This document shows, one piece after another, positions 12,278-22,577 of a stretch of DNA of 64,000 bases. Within the stretch, counting starts at the first letter, position 1. Each line of letters starts with the position of its first letter. Origin of the DNA: Pyronema omphalodes (taxonomy: Eukaryota; Ascomycota; Pezizomycetes; Pezizales; Pyronemataceae). The stretch is from positions 372,001 to 436,000 of the forward strand of contig JAJJXM010000012.1 of the NCBI GenBank assembly GCA_024516155.1, in the 5' to 3' direction. Under the pieces are notes generated by a model, which worked only from the letters and a program-made list of their open reading frames with translations, ran no database searches and was not told the origin of the DNA. Made by a program: the position numbers and the translations under genes.

Positions 12278-13431
12278 ATGAAGATGCCCGCCACGACCAC
12301 CAGATCGACCCGAGCGCGTATGTAGTACCAAGAAATCGACTGATTGTTATTGTACTAATTTAATCAACTGAGTTATATAGCCAGAGCAGCGCCGAAAAGG
12401 ACGGAGTCAAGGACTGAGTCGCAAGCACCCCCAAAGACACGGAAACGTAAAGCACAACAGCAAAAACCGGTCAGTGATGACGAATATGAACTTAGTGAGG
12501 TGGCGGAATCGGCGAGTAAGGCGAGTAGGAATAGTAAGGTCTCGGAACCGGAACGCCATGGATCTTTCGTGGTGGGGTCGCAGTCTATGTAAGTTTTTTT
12601 TTGGACTTCTTATGGCATGATTGAGAAGCTAGCAGTGGTTTTGTTTTTTGGAATGTCGAAGTACCGTTCTCCGGTGCTTGAAATTGTCACAAGTCTACGA
12701 AGCTAATATGTGACGCCATTTAGGGAACAGTTTGAACGAAAAGGTAACATCCACACCCCGACAGCTTCGACAGCCCCGAAATCTTCATGCAAGATCACCA
12801 TTAAAAAATATTTCAGTGAAAGAACTCAAATCTAAAGCCGCTGCCTCGACAAACACCAAACACTACGCCGAAAAGTTTGCCCAACAAAGCGCCCTACAAA
12901 TCCAGGAAGCCATCAACATGCTGACAAAGCAGCGGGATACCATGTCTACTCCCTTAACTCCTCCAAACTTGTTGTGCATCTGCTTACTCCATGAATCCTA
13001 GACTCAAATCCTCAACATCAATTACTAAAAAGATCGACTCATCCCTCTGCCCCACCATGGATATCAACACCACAGATCTCGATGAGCTAGTGGAAAATCA
13101 CCTACTATCAATCTACTCACAGTCCCTATTTGGCATGATCGAACAATTCACCACGATTCACCATCCACTTCGTGACGCTCTCCGGCATTCCCTAAAGCAT
13201 GATTTATTGGTGGGTGAGCAGTGGGCAGGTGATGGAAAGGATGCCATGGATATTCTTTGCCAGCTGAGGGATGATGCACAGACGGGTATTGTGGTGACGA
13301 TGGAAGAGTCGGAGGATGATCAGGGCTGGGCTGAGGTTGTGAAGAGAAGTAAAAAGGGGGTCAGGCGAATGGTCAAAACTGTGGGGTTACCGGCGGGCTT
13401 GGAGGGTGAGGAAAGAGAGGATGATGCATGA
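12278..13431 (+). CDS. Hypothetical basic/coiled-coil protein, 5 exons
   Basis: I do not recognise this protein (274 residues). Exons: 12278-12317, 12381-12588, 12724-12743, 12817-12943, 13002-13431, total 825. The N-terminal 80 residues are basic and Ser/Pro-rich (PKTRKRKAQQQKP), then acidic (SDDEYELSEVAES). Next comes a helical stretch FERKVKELKSKAAAS...HYAEKFAQQSALQIQEAINMLTKQRDTI that looks coiled-coil. The C-terminal half, about residues 148-274, looks globular and ends in a highly charged EGEEREDDA tail. Nuclear location is plausible from the basic patch. The third exon is only 20 bases; it was set by the strong GTAAGT donor before it and the TTTCAG acceptor after it, which restore one frame. 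The last intron has a weak donor (GTCTAC at 12944); GTTGTG at 12971 would also keep frame but gives a 31-base intron. Confidence 0.7.
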
Positions 13432-15109
13432 AGTGTGGCATGGGGTACATTGCGATTTAATTGTGCAAGGAAATTCATCGTTACCCGATATTAAGGTTGA
13501 TATAAACGGACAAGATCTGAAGGCGATATGCTATTAGAGTGAGTGTTGGTAATTAATTGAATGTCTTAGTCCCGGATTGCTTCATGCTACTGATGTGATC
13601 AATCCCTGTATATGTTGACCTGGTCTAAGTAATATATACAACGGTTTGGGTTTGACATTATGAAGCTTATCAGAAAACTAAGACAAAGCAGATAATGTTG
13701 GAATTGAGTTTGCAGTCGACCTTTAGCTCAGTCAGAATGTCCAGGACTCGGGATGAATTGGTGAATTTCAGGATATTTATGATGAAGATTCCCTCTCTCT
13801 ATGGCAAAATCTCTCCGTGGATATTGCAGGGACATTCATATTGTCAGGAAATCTGAATACAAGTTTTCTAGTGAATTTATAGGTCGACAAGGAATTGGTG
13901 GATAGATTTTCCAGTGGAACTTTGCCGCAATTAAAAATCCTCTGAAGCTTCATCACAGGTTTGAGAGCTCTTTGAGGTAGTCAGGCTCTAAAGCTTGCCA
14001 ATGCTCCGGGCTTTCGGCTGCTGTAGTCCAATTCAAACCCTGCTAACAGATCTCATGTCCAAATCGACCCCTGCCAACAAGGAAAACGAGGTCATAACCT
14101 CCCAAATGCCCATACAATCATCCTTAGTCTGTTTGGCCGAGTAGTGGGGTGCTTCTAGTGCTCAAGTTCCTTCGTTGATCTCCAGTTGCTGTTAAGAACC
14201 GGGGTTCGATTCGCGATAGCCTCTCTAGATGATGATGGGAGCTTGCGGTTGTTGCAATAACCAGTGTTGTGCACAATCTGGAATTTTATTTTGCCATTTT
14301 CACAGACTTTTTAGTAAACTGTGGCCATAAGTTAGAGGCAGATACATTCTTGTTGGCAGGTAGGTTTGGATTTGATTTTGTAGCATATCAATATTCCGCG
14401 TGAGTGTTGATGGGGTCCAAACTTGTCACTCGAAGTAGGAAACTCGGAACTCCTCCAGTATTCCACCCCACTCCAGCCAGGATAATCGACAGCCACCACG
14501 CAAGATACAGTTACAATTCACTTTTTGTCTAGAATTATTATTTTCAGACCCTTTGGCAAAATCTCAATACGCTACGCAATGAATTCGCACACAAAATCTC
14601 CGCGCTTGTATCGGAGATGAAAATGATTGATACGTGATAACTCATACCCTCCGAAAGCGATAACAAAATTCTCAGTAAAACTTTTACACCGTATTTCCGA
14701 ATACTATTGTACGCACCACGGTCAAAGGAATACCTACTGGAAGCATGTGGGTAGGGAAATCTCTTGCACGGATAGCTGGTGCAGGAATTTGGGAATGACT
14801 CACGTACAGAGGGAAGATGGAAGAATAATTTCAGTCCACACAATTCCCAAATGAACAGCAAGTATGAAGGCAAAATCACGCTATCTCATCCCATGTGACG
14901 GATCAAACTTGATTAGACGTATTTCGTATACCACAGGCAATGCCGTCGCCCATATTGTCTGCAGATCATGTCATCAGGACGCAGACCTTCGAAAAAGAAA
15001 AGACTGAAGCAACGGGCACTGGAACACAATACCCTCCATGTGAAAATGTTGGAAACCTGGCATAGCCATTCAGCTGATTCGGACAAAGACGTTCCGATGT
15101 CGTGAATAT
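13432..15109. other. Intergenic, AT-rich, no gene recognised
   Basis: Overlapping short frames at 14544-14879 on both strands have no recognisable product. The only structured item is a tRNA-like A-box/B-box pair at 14127-14223, listed separately. Confidence 0.45.
14127..14223 (+). other. tRNA-like relic or SINE head (A and B boxes)
   Basis: A good A box, TGGCCGAGTAGTGG (14134-14147), is followed 55 bases later by a near-consensus B box, GGTTCGATTCG (14203-14213). That spacing matches a class II (Leu/Ser) tRNA. The acceptor and T stems do not pair (only about 1 of 4 acceptor and 2 of 5 T-stem positions checked), so it is not a working tRNA. It could be a dead tRNA or the Pol III head of a SINE; chance is possible. 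Confidence 0.3.
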
Positions 15110-15129
15110 ATATTCTCTATGTTCACCCC

Positions 15130-15300
15130 TTCCTCATGTACTACCATATCCCGCTATATCCCGCCATATTCAGCCATATTCAGCCATATATCCAGATTCC
15201 ATCAAGGAGCGCCATTTATTGTTGCCATATATTTGCCATTTATTATTGCCACATATTTACCATTTATTGTTGCCATATAGTTTCTATTTACTTGCGTTGC
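15130..15300. repeat. Short CCATAT / TTGCCATATATTT repeats
   Basis: Several copies of CAGCCATATT and CCCGCYATAT are followed by three diverged copies, about 28 bases each, of GCCATTTATTGTTGCCATAT. They lead directly into the larger array at 15312 and may be its degenerate border. Confidence 0.6.
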
Positions 15301-15311
15301 TTTTCATAAAA

Positions 15312-16140
15312 CGCTCGATTGAGTTGCGAGTATCCCCAATTGGCCGACAGGAGATTGGGAATTTGGAGAAGCCCAGCGTTGTCTGGTTAAAGCCAAGACT
15401 TGCTATTTACGTGCTATTTGCTTGCTATTCGCTTTGTTCTGTTTTGTACTTGCGTTGTTTTTTCATCGAACGCTCGATTGAGTTGCGAGTATCCCCAATT
15501 GGCCGACAGGAGATTGGGAATTTGGAGAAGCCCAGCGTTGTCTGGTTAAAGCCAAGACTTGCTATTTACGTGCTATTTGCTTGCTATTCGCTTTGTTCTG
15601 TTTTGTACTTGCGTTGTTTTTTCATCGAACGCTCGATTATGTTGCGAGTATCCCCAATTGCACGGTTGCGTATCGGACGATGGGAATTTGGAGAAGCCCA
15701 GCTTTGTCTGGTTAAAGCCAAGATTTTCTGTTTACGTGCTATTTGTTTGCTCTTTTTTTGCTCTTCGCTTTGTTTTGTTTCGTTTTTGTACTTGCGTTGT
15801 CTTTTCATCAAACGCTCGATTAAGTTGCGAGTATCCCCAATTGGCCGACAGGAGGTTGGGAATTTGGAGAAGCCCAGCGCTGTCTGGTTAAAGCCAAAAT
15901 TTTAGGTTTGCGTGATAACTGTTTGCTGTTTTTTTGCTCTTCGCTTCGCTTTGTTTTTTTTTTTTTTTGTACTTGCGTTGTATTTTCATCAAACACTCGA
16001 TTGAGTTGCGAGTATCCCCAATTGCACGGTTGCGTATCGGACGATGGGAATTTGGAGAGGCCCAGCTTTGTCTGGTTAAAGCCAAAACACTTTTGCTATA
16101 TATCTGCAATTCATCTCGGACTTCTTATTCTAGGAGTATA
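15312..16140. repeat. Five-copy tandem array, 159-183-base unit, two variants (A A B A B)
   Basis: Units begin CGCTCGATT (CACTCGATT in the last) at 15312, 15471, 15630, 15813 and 15994. All carry TTGCGAGTATCCCCAATTG and GTCTGGTTAAAGCCAA. Copies 1, 2 and 4 have a GGCCGACAGGAGATTGGG module after CCCAATT. Copies 3 and 5 have CACGGTTGCGTATCGGACGATGGG in that place. In the first type CCCAAT and ATTGGG can pair as a small hairpin. A plus frame stays open across the first four units because 159 and 183 are multiples of three, but it changes reading between modules A and B, so I do not call a protein. Confidence 0.85.
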
Positions 16141-16143
16141 GTT

Positions 16144-16194
16144 GGCCCACTTTTCTGCTCTGACCCTCGTGGTTGACATGCAGAGAAGTGGGCC
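16144..16194. other. Strong hairpin (15-bp stem) followed by T6
   Basis: GGCCCACTTTTCTGC (16144-16158) is complementary to GCAGAGAAGTGGGCC (16180-16194) with one mismatch. The loop is 21 bases and a run of six T follows. The hairpin lies directly after the tandem array. It could be a transcript end, a small-RNA precursor or a transposon remnant; the sequence alone does not decide. Confidence 0.7.
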
Positions 16195-16664
16195 TTTTTT
16201 GCGTTAAGTTGTTTTTGATAGCGATAGTGTGATGCGTCTCATTCTCCCAATACTGTATACATCATAGATTACCTGGTAAACATCACGGCGAAGGCTTTTA
16301 TTGTTTATCGGCTCTTTTGATTGTGCCGCCCGACTGAACCGGCCCTTAGGCCTCATCGCGTGCTGGCCATGAAGCAGGACCACATTGTGTATTCCTTATA
16401 ACTCCATGCATTCTATAGTTGGTATTGATTACACACAGCAACACAGATACGCACACTGTAGAGGGTGTCGAGGAGCATGCGTTCCTTAGTCATGCGTAGT
16501 CACTCGGGCATGTCAAGAATGAATCGAAAAGATGAATAGATTTACAAGATTAATAAATCTATAGGACGAATGAGAAATCTAGATATCTATAATCGAACCT
16601 GAATATAAATTCTTTGTTGCGCACTGTGGCTCTCGCTTGCGTGTCTGGACAGAGCACTCTCCAA
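16195..16664. other. Intergenic, no gene recognised
   Basis: AT-rich spacer between two repeat arrays with no supported frame. The first copy of the CTCTCGCTTGCG word typical of the next array already appears near 16630. Confidence 0.4.
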
Positions 16665-17330
16665 TCACGTGAGAACGGTCTTGTAAGAACACTCTCGCCT
16701 GCTGTGACAGCACCGTTGGTGTATGTAGACCACTCTCGCTTGCATGACTAGGTAGACACTCGAATATCGCATTTGTATCAAGTGGTTGCTACACTCAAAT
16801 GAAATTTGATCCAAACATGTGAAGTTTTTATTTAATATCAAGCATAATTTCCTGTGCATCTTTCTCATTCAGCACGCAATGTAATTCTTTTATTTTGGAC
16901 CAGTCTTTGTGTTTGCAATAAATCACGTGAGAACGAGTCTTGCAAGAGCGCTCTCGCTTTCTGTGCCCACCGCTCTCGCTTGCCTGACTAGCCTACGTAG
17001 CTGTGAGAGCTCTTTCGCTTGCGTGGCTATACTCGTTGAGACAACACAGTATGTCGTTGCTACACTCAAATAAAAGTTGGTCAAAACATGTAATGGTTTG
17101 ATTGAATATGATGTATAATTTCTTGTGCATCTTTCTCATTCAGCACGCAATGTAATTCTTTCATTCTTGAACAGTTTTTGTGTTTGCAACGAATCACGTG
17201 AGAACGGAACAGGTCTTGCAAGAACACTCGTCTGCTGTGACAGCACCGTTGGTGCATGCGGACCACTCACACTTGAGTGACTAGAGCAGACAACTCTCGC
17301 TTGCTGTGCCAACACCGTAGGTTTGTCCCT
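16665..17330. repeat. Tandem repeat, about 260-270-base unit, 2.5 copies, with CTCTCGCTTGC words
   Basis: TCACGTGAGAACG marks unit starts at 16665, 16923 and 17194. Units share GCTGTGACAGCACCGTTGG, GTTGCTACACTCAAAT and CTTTCTCATTCAGCACGCAA. A 10-12-base word, CTCTCGCTTGC, or a close variant, recurs about eight times inside and just outside the units. Each unit start contains the palindrome CACGTG, an E-box-like site. Confidence 0.8.
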
Positions 17331-19082
17331 TTCGTATTCAATTGCTGCTACTTACGAATGAACTTTATTTTAATTATTGAACTTTTTTTATTTGAATTAA
17401 ATGTTTATAAATTCTTTTGTTTTACTTTTGTGATTTTTCTACTTTAATAGGTCACTATACATAATTCGTTGTGTTTGGGCAGTGAAAGTATGTCCACTTT
17501 CCAGTGGTCGCAGTTGATCAGTGCAGGTATGCCCACTCGCCACTGTGCCCTCGGGTCGATTAGCACGCCTGAATCAGTCATGTACTGTCACTCGGAATTG
17601 TCACCCGTGCAATCAGGTGTTGTCACTCGCGAAGGAAGTCGAATTGAAATAAATGAATAAACACTCCTGAATAAAGTATGGTTCAAATAGATGAACAAAA
17701 CTCGCAAATCAATTGTGATTTAATAATGCAACCTTCCTATTTACTTGCGTCTGTGCAGTGGAAGTATGCCCACTCGCCAGTTGCTGTAGACAACCAGTCG
17801 ATTAGTCCCAATGACAACCTGGCAAGCGGATGTGACGTCTCAATGTCCACATCATTGCTCAGTTAAAAGTACCGGTAATGCACATGTAAAGTAGAGCCTG
17901 TGTCGAATAGTTACCAGTCAGAAGCGTCTCGTCTAGCCATCTTGGTGGAGGAGGGCAAGCCCTAGTAATCTAGTATACATGGCTAAAGGCATGTACTCAC
18001 AATAGATCATCCACCTCCTTTTGGTCCTTACAAAAATACATATGCAACATAGTTTCCGTGGGAAACGCCACAAAGTGTCACTAACAGAACCCAGGACGCT
18101 GCCAAAGAAATTGTCATTGCTCCTCTCTCTTTCATAACACGGCGAGCCTGCATATCTAGTTTCGTTTTCTCGCATATCGCGAAGAACCCAGTACCACAGA
18201 CTGTTACCACTGATGAATAGTCATGGAAGATTTTTGATCGACGCCGCGTTGGATTTGGATTTTGTAGAATGTACTTGTAGTGGTATTTATATTTCTATTG
18301 GAGTGTATTTCCATTGCGGTGGCTTCCTGCATGGGGGCGAAGCTGTCCTCAAGGAACTAACAGTCCGAGTCCGAAATTAACGCAGAACGATCCGATGGTT
18401 GGTAAGGGAATAGGGTATGGAGTTATTTTGTAGCAGCCGCGGAAGAATAAATATATTGTATGCGTACTAGTGGTGAAAGTAATGATCAAAGTGGCAGCAC
18501 TGGCATGCAGAGTTAGAGATGAATCATGATGGAGGCAGAAGGGGGGTTATCGATGGTACTGATGTAGCTGGTCTTGTAAATAATGCGTAATCACGTGGCT
18601 TTCAATAGAACTTGTGGGGCTCTTAAAGTGGCTAATCACGTACCTTTTCAGGGACAATTCATGTGGTGCTAGTAATGTGGGTAATCACGTGTATTTCAAT
18701 GAATTTGCCTTTCAAGTGGATTTAGTGCAGCGTTAATGTCATGCGGCTAGTCCTCATTCAGATGTCGCTCACCGAGCGTTATAATATGTCAAAAATGTTT
18801 GCATACCGTTCAAAAACGCTTTTGAAAACGCTTCTGGAAACGCTTCTAATTGCAAAATGTTTGTGACGGCAACATTTTAAAGATGTCACATGTTCTGCAA
18901 AAACAAAGCATTTTTCAGCGCATAACGTTTTGTAAAAACCAACCATTACAGATGCTAAAACATTTTTGATTGCAATACCATATTGAAATGATTAAACATT
19001 TGTCTTGCGAATATGCATTGAATCCACCATGTAATTGTTTGCTGTTGCTATCGCCGTAAAATGCCTTACCTTTAACGATAAC
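17331..19082. other. Intergenic, no gene recognised, minor repeats
   Basis: A related AAGTATGYCCACT...CAGT segment occurs near 17487 and 17763. TAATCACGTG-like words recur near 18589, 18633 and 18691. Near 18810-18850 there is an AAAACGCTTCT-type short repeat. The small frames on both strands at 17933-18210 have no recognisable product. Confidence 0.4.
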
Positions 19083-19551
19083 ATGTTAGACCCCTCATAG
19101 GCTACGCCTGTCAATGCGTTTCGAAACCCGTCCCCTCCCCCCCCCCCCCCCCCCCCCTTTTTTTTTTCTTTTACAAGGGTATGTAAATTATACGGGTGAT
19201 GAGGGTCTAATTCCGCCAGTTGCTAGGAGACGCCGTGGAGTGATGTCGGTGTGTCTATGGTTGTAGGCCCCCTTGTTTACTTGGTTGTCTTTCGTGGGTC
19301 ATCGTTAGGTCCTGGCGCCCTATTTGCTCGGAAGCCACCTCGCCGGGTGTCCTCTATTTCTTGTTGGAGGATTGCCGGGAACCGGCAATCCAGCTTGTCC
19401 GAACAAGGTCCTTGGGTTTGCTCAAGACGAACCTCGAGGGTGACAAAGTGGGAGATCAAACGGGACGTGATAATTAAGGAGTATAAGAACAACCGACCTT
19501 TGTACTATATATAATGCTTCCTCTCTCTGTAACGTCAGCATAATCTACAAT
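19083..19551 (+). mobile_element. Probable solo LTR (469 bp)
   Basis: The block starts ATGTTAGACCCCTCATAGG and ends ATAATCTACAAT. Its ends are imperfect inverted repeats (TGTTAGA / TCTACA), and ATAAC flanks it at 19078-19082 and 19552-19556, a 5-base target-site duplication. Near the 3' side there is a TATA box (TACTATATATAATGC, about 19503-19517) followed by a CT-rich initiator region, as in fungal LTR promoters. No gag or pol frames lie beside it, so it would be a solo LTR. Inside it a C21T11 tract occupies 19137-19168. The exact ends could shift by a base or two. Confidence 0.5.
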
Positions 19552-20328
19552 ATAACCGTCTGTCTCTCCTTGTCCTTTCTCACATTTCCTTTACCCTTCA
19601 CCCTTCCCCATTCTTATTGTCTTTGTTTTTTTCTGCCTTTGTCTCGTCACATACAGAAAACTCACAAGTAATTTAAGCAAAAGACAATGAAAATATTGAA
19701 AAATAGTAAAGAACAGAAAACATGTTGGACTCGTCACCCCTCCACGTCCTTTAGGGTTACCATCCGCCTGCTCTCGCTTCTGCTCTCGCTTCTGCCCTCC
19801 CCCCCTCCCCCTCGGAACTGTCTCCTCGTACTCTTCCCCCGCCTCTTTCTCTCCCTGCATCACGCTCTATTGGCCCACAATGAAACACATTGCTTCTCTA
19901 GCAGTCTAATAAAGCGATGACAAGTCCTGTAGTTATATATGTGTAGTTAAAGTCAAAATGCTTGTTGTGAATCATAGAGTGAAACGATCCTAAATCATTT
20001 TCCCAGTTTAATACCGTGACATTTGCAATTCAGCGTGACCATAGCATCATGTACAAAGCTACGCTATTCTTGCATTAAACCATACATGACACTATCGTTT
20101 TCGCTCACTGCAATATCCATATGATATAACTCAAAAAAACAATTTAATTCCATGTGAACGATAATCTGGCCACGATTTAATCTCTTCAGCCCACATCTCT
20201 AAACGAAAATACAGCCATCCCCAATCCTAGCTTAATTCGAACAACGGAAAAAACGTACTCCAAGGCAGAATAATCTTGAATTAGCGTGCCACTGAAGAAG
20301 CCTACTGATTCTGTTTTGGGCTTGGAAC
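19552..20328. other. Intergenic, pyrimidine-rich then AT-rich
   Basis: A CT-rich stretch (19560-19640 and 19760-19860) is followed by AT-rich sequence that should hold the 3' flank of the minus-strand gene ending at 20329. No gene is supported. Confidence 0.4.
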
Positions 20329-21804
20329 TTATATCCTATTGTTCTTTGCTTGGGAGAAAAACGTCATAAATTCTAGCGGATTCAGGCTCCGGGTTATCAT
20401 CAAGCTTTTCATTGCTGGCGTTTTCTCTGCCGGCGCGTCGTCGCCATCATCATAGTATGGATCGAGGTTATTTAGTCGGCCGGAGGACTGGCAGTAGAAG
20501 CTGTGTTGTGTGAACTCATTGTATTGTTTGTTCACTGCCGGCGTTTCCTCTGCCGGCGCGTCGTCGCCATCATCATAGTATGGATCGATGTTATTTAGTC
20601 CGGAGGACTGAGAGTAGAAGCTGTGTTGTGTGAACTCCTTGTAGTGTTTGTCTACCCCCGGCCCCCCGTAGGGACTGTGCGCGCCAGACTGAGCGGGCGA
20701 GCCCCCTATAAAACTGTCTTGCGAGATAGAAATCCTGTTTACGGAATGCTCGTTGTTTTCGCAACTCGCTATCGGAGGTGCTTTGGTGGCGTTTCCATTG
20801 TCGTTTCTCAGATCGCCAATATCCACCAAAAGGTCGTTTTGCTGCGGATTCCCCGCCATGCGCCCTGGAACTTGCGGCCATAGTGTCGTGGAAACCTGTA
20901 TTTTTTGAGAATATGGGGGGTTAAGATTTGTATATCGTTCGGTTGTGCCATTGATCTGATCAATGTCTTCCAGCATATTGCTGTTGGAGGTGATAGTTTT
21001 CATTATTTTCTCTCTCGCTTTATCTAGTACCCGACGTTTTTCAGCGTCTTCTGGTTGTTTCTATTCCAGAATTATTAGTGAGAAAAGCTGTGCATATTCG
21101 ACTATACTTACAAGATCTTTGAGTGTAAGATAATCCAGCCCCAATTCATCGCGGGCATCCGCCATGCGCCCTGGAAGTTGCGGCCAGAGTGTCGTGGAAA
21201 CTTGTATTTGTTGAGGATATCGGGGGGTAAGTTTTGCAAATCGTTCGATTATGCCATTGATCTTTTTAATGTCTTTCAACATATCGCGGTCGGAGATGAT
21301 ACTTTTTATAATTTTCTGTCTCGCTTTATCTAGTGCCCGACGTTTTTTAGCGTCTTCCGGTTGTTCCTATTTCAGAATTATTAGTAAGAAAAGCTGTGTA
21401 TATTCGACCCTACTTACAAGATCTTTGAGTGTAATATAATCCAGCCCCAATTCATTGCGGGCAACCTCGAGCAAATCAATAAATTTCTTTACCTGGCCGA
21501 GAAAAACCATTGCTATTGGTTCTCCCATATGATTAATGAGCTTGGCTTCAAAATCCGAAGTTTCCCAAATCTCCTTTTTTCCTTCCATTGATTCTGCATC
21601 GCTGAGTTCTTGATAGATTTTCACACAGGCGAGATCGAATAGGGAGCATTCGATTATCAAATCCGTTATAATCTCGCGTGATTGAGCTCTCCAGTCCCAA
21701 ATATCTACGATCTTCTTCGACCCGTCCAGATAGACTTTTGCTCCCTCGAGAAGTAGCGGAATAGCCCCCACGAGGAGTCCAGTTATTTCGATACCGGAAA
21801 CCAT
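20329..21804 (-). CDS. HET/STAND-type N-terminal helical domain protein with internal duplication and paired C-terminal repeats, 3 exons
   Basis: Predicted 457 residues. Exons 21804-21418, 21366-21112, 21060-20329, with two 51-base introns. The N-terminus MVSGIEITGLLVGAIPLLLEG, then a helical region (to about residue 129), matches the opening found on many fungal HET-S-, NLR- and DUF-type proteins (M-S-G-x-E-x-x-G-x-x-x-G-A-I-P-L). In that wider group the domain is often membrane-active or mediates self-recognition. Residues 115-129, intron 1 and exon 2 are repeated as the end of exon 2, intron 2 and the first part of exon 3 (306-base period). No kinase, NACHT or NB-ARC motif is present. The C-terminus has two near-identical repeats, about residues 352-390 and 391-431, each with EFTQHSFY, QSSG and DPYYDDGDDAPAE. 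A start at 21867 would add 21 residues; 21804 fits the family better. The family assignment is moderate and the function unknown. Confidence 0.75.
20413..20649 (-). repeat. Two 39-40-codon C-terminal repeats within the coding sequence
   Basis: The first copy begins at 20649 and the second at 20532, a period of 117 bases. They encode (D/N)K(H/Q)Y(K/N)EFTQHSFY followed by QSSG, LNN, DPYYDDGDDAPAE and TPA. Most differences are conservative (Ser/Cys, Ile/Leu). The repeats are rich in Tyr, Ser, Gln and Asn with an acidic end. Confidence 0.85.
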
Positions 21805-22577
21805 TGTTAATTTTCGGTAGGGTGGTGATTCTGTTGTCGACACCCAGCAGTCGGCAGAGTTTCTCAACCGTGCTTATAAGTCTATAGGCCGTCACCCATT
21901 ACGGGGTGCAGACCAAATGGCTCAGAGGGGTCATGCAAATTAAATTGACCGTATGCGCACTAATGCAACATCGCAACTGCATGCAAGAGATTGCATTTTA
22001 CGTGGCATTTCAACATTTCAGTGAATGGGTATCAATCGTGAATGTACACATCATCATGCTGGGATAGTTTCCACATAAAACCTTGTAAATGTCTTAAAAT
22101 GTTGCTAAAGTCATGCATGCACATCTAGAAGCACAATGCTGTTGAGACATCACCACACCGCAGGTTCTGAATGACAAAACATACCCGCATCATACCACTC
22201 CGGATTGAGGGGAGCAACGCCCAATGGAACCATAGGTAGCAAATTATTCTCGTGTATTGGACACAAACGATGACCACACTAGCAAACACAGCACAGCTAA
22301 GTTGAAGTAGCTACAACATAACCGCAATACGAGGAAATACTGCAATCTCTGCAACTTTGATCATAACTTACTTTTCAGATAATACATTTATCATTACTGT
22401 GGTGATTATTGAACACCGGAGACCATTAAAAGGCCAGAGGTTCTTTGTTGCGGGGTACCATGCATAAATATGGCCAATGCCAATGGTTGACATAAATCAC
22501 CCATTGAAAATCATTCCTTATTCTGCGTAAAGGTCTTTTTCAAGTGGAAAACCATCAGCATAGCTGCCGTTCCAGTA
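21805..22577. other. Intergenic upstream of the HET-type gene
   Basis: Presumed promoter of the minus-strand gene, followed by AT-rich sequence without a supported frame. Confidence 0.4.

Noticed and set aside
15102..15905. 267-codon plus frame through the tandem array
   Set aside because: It is open because repeat periods are multiples of three. The reading switches between modules A and B, and the 5' part is CATAT low-complexity. I see no protein family.
15312..17330. CRISPR-like array
   Set aside because: Units are 159-270 bases, not 24-48, and there are no unique spacers of constant length. The genome is also eukaryotic.
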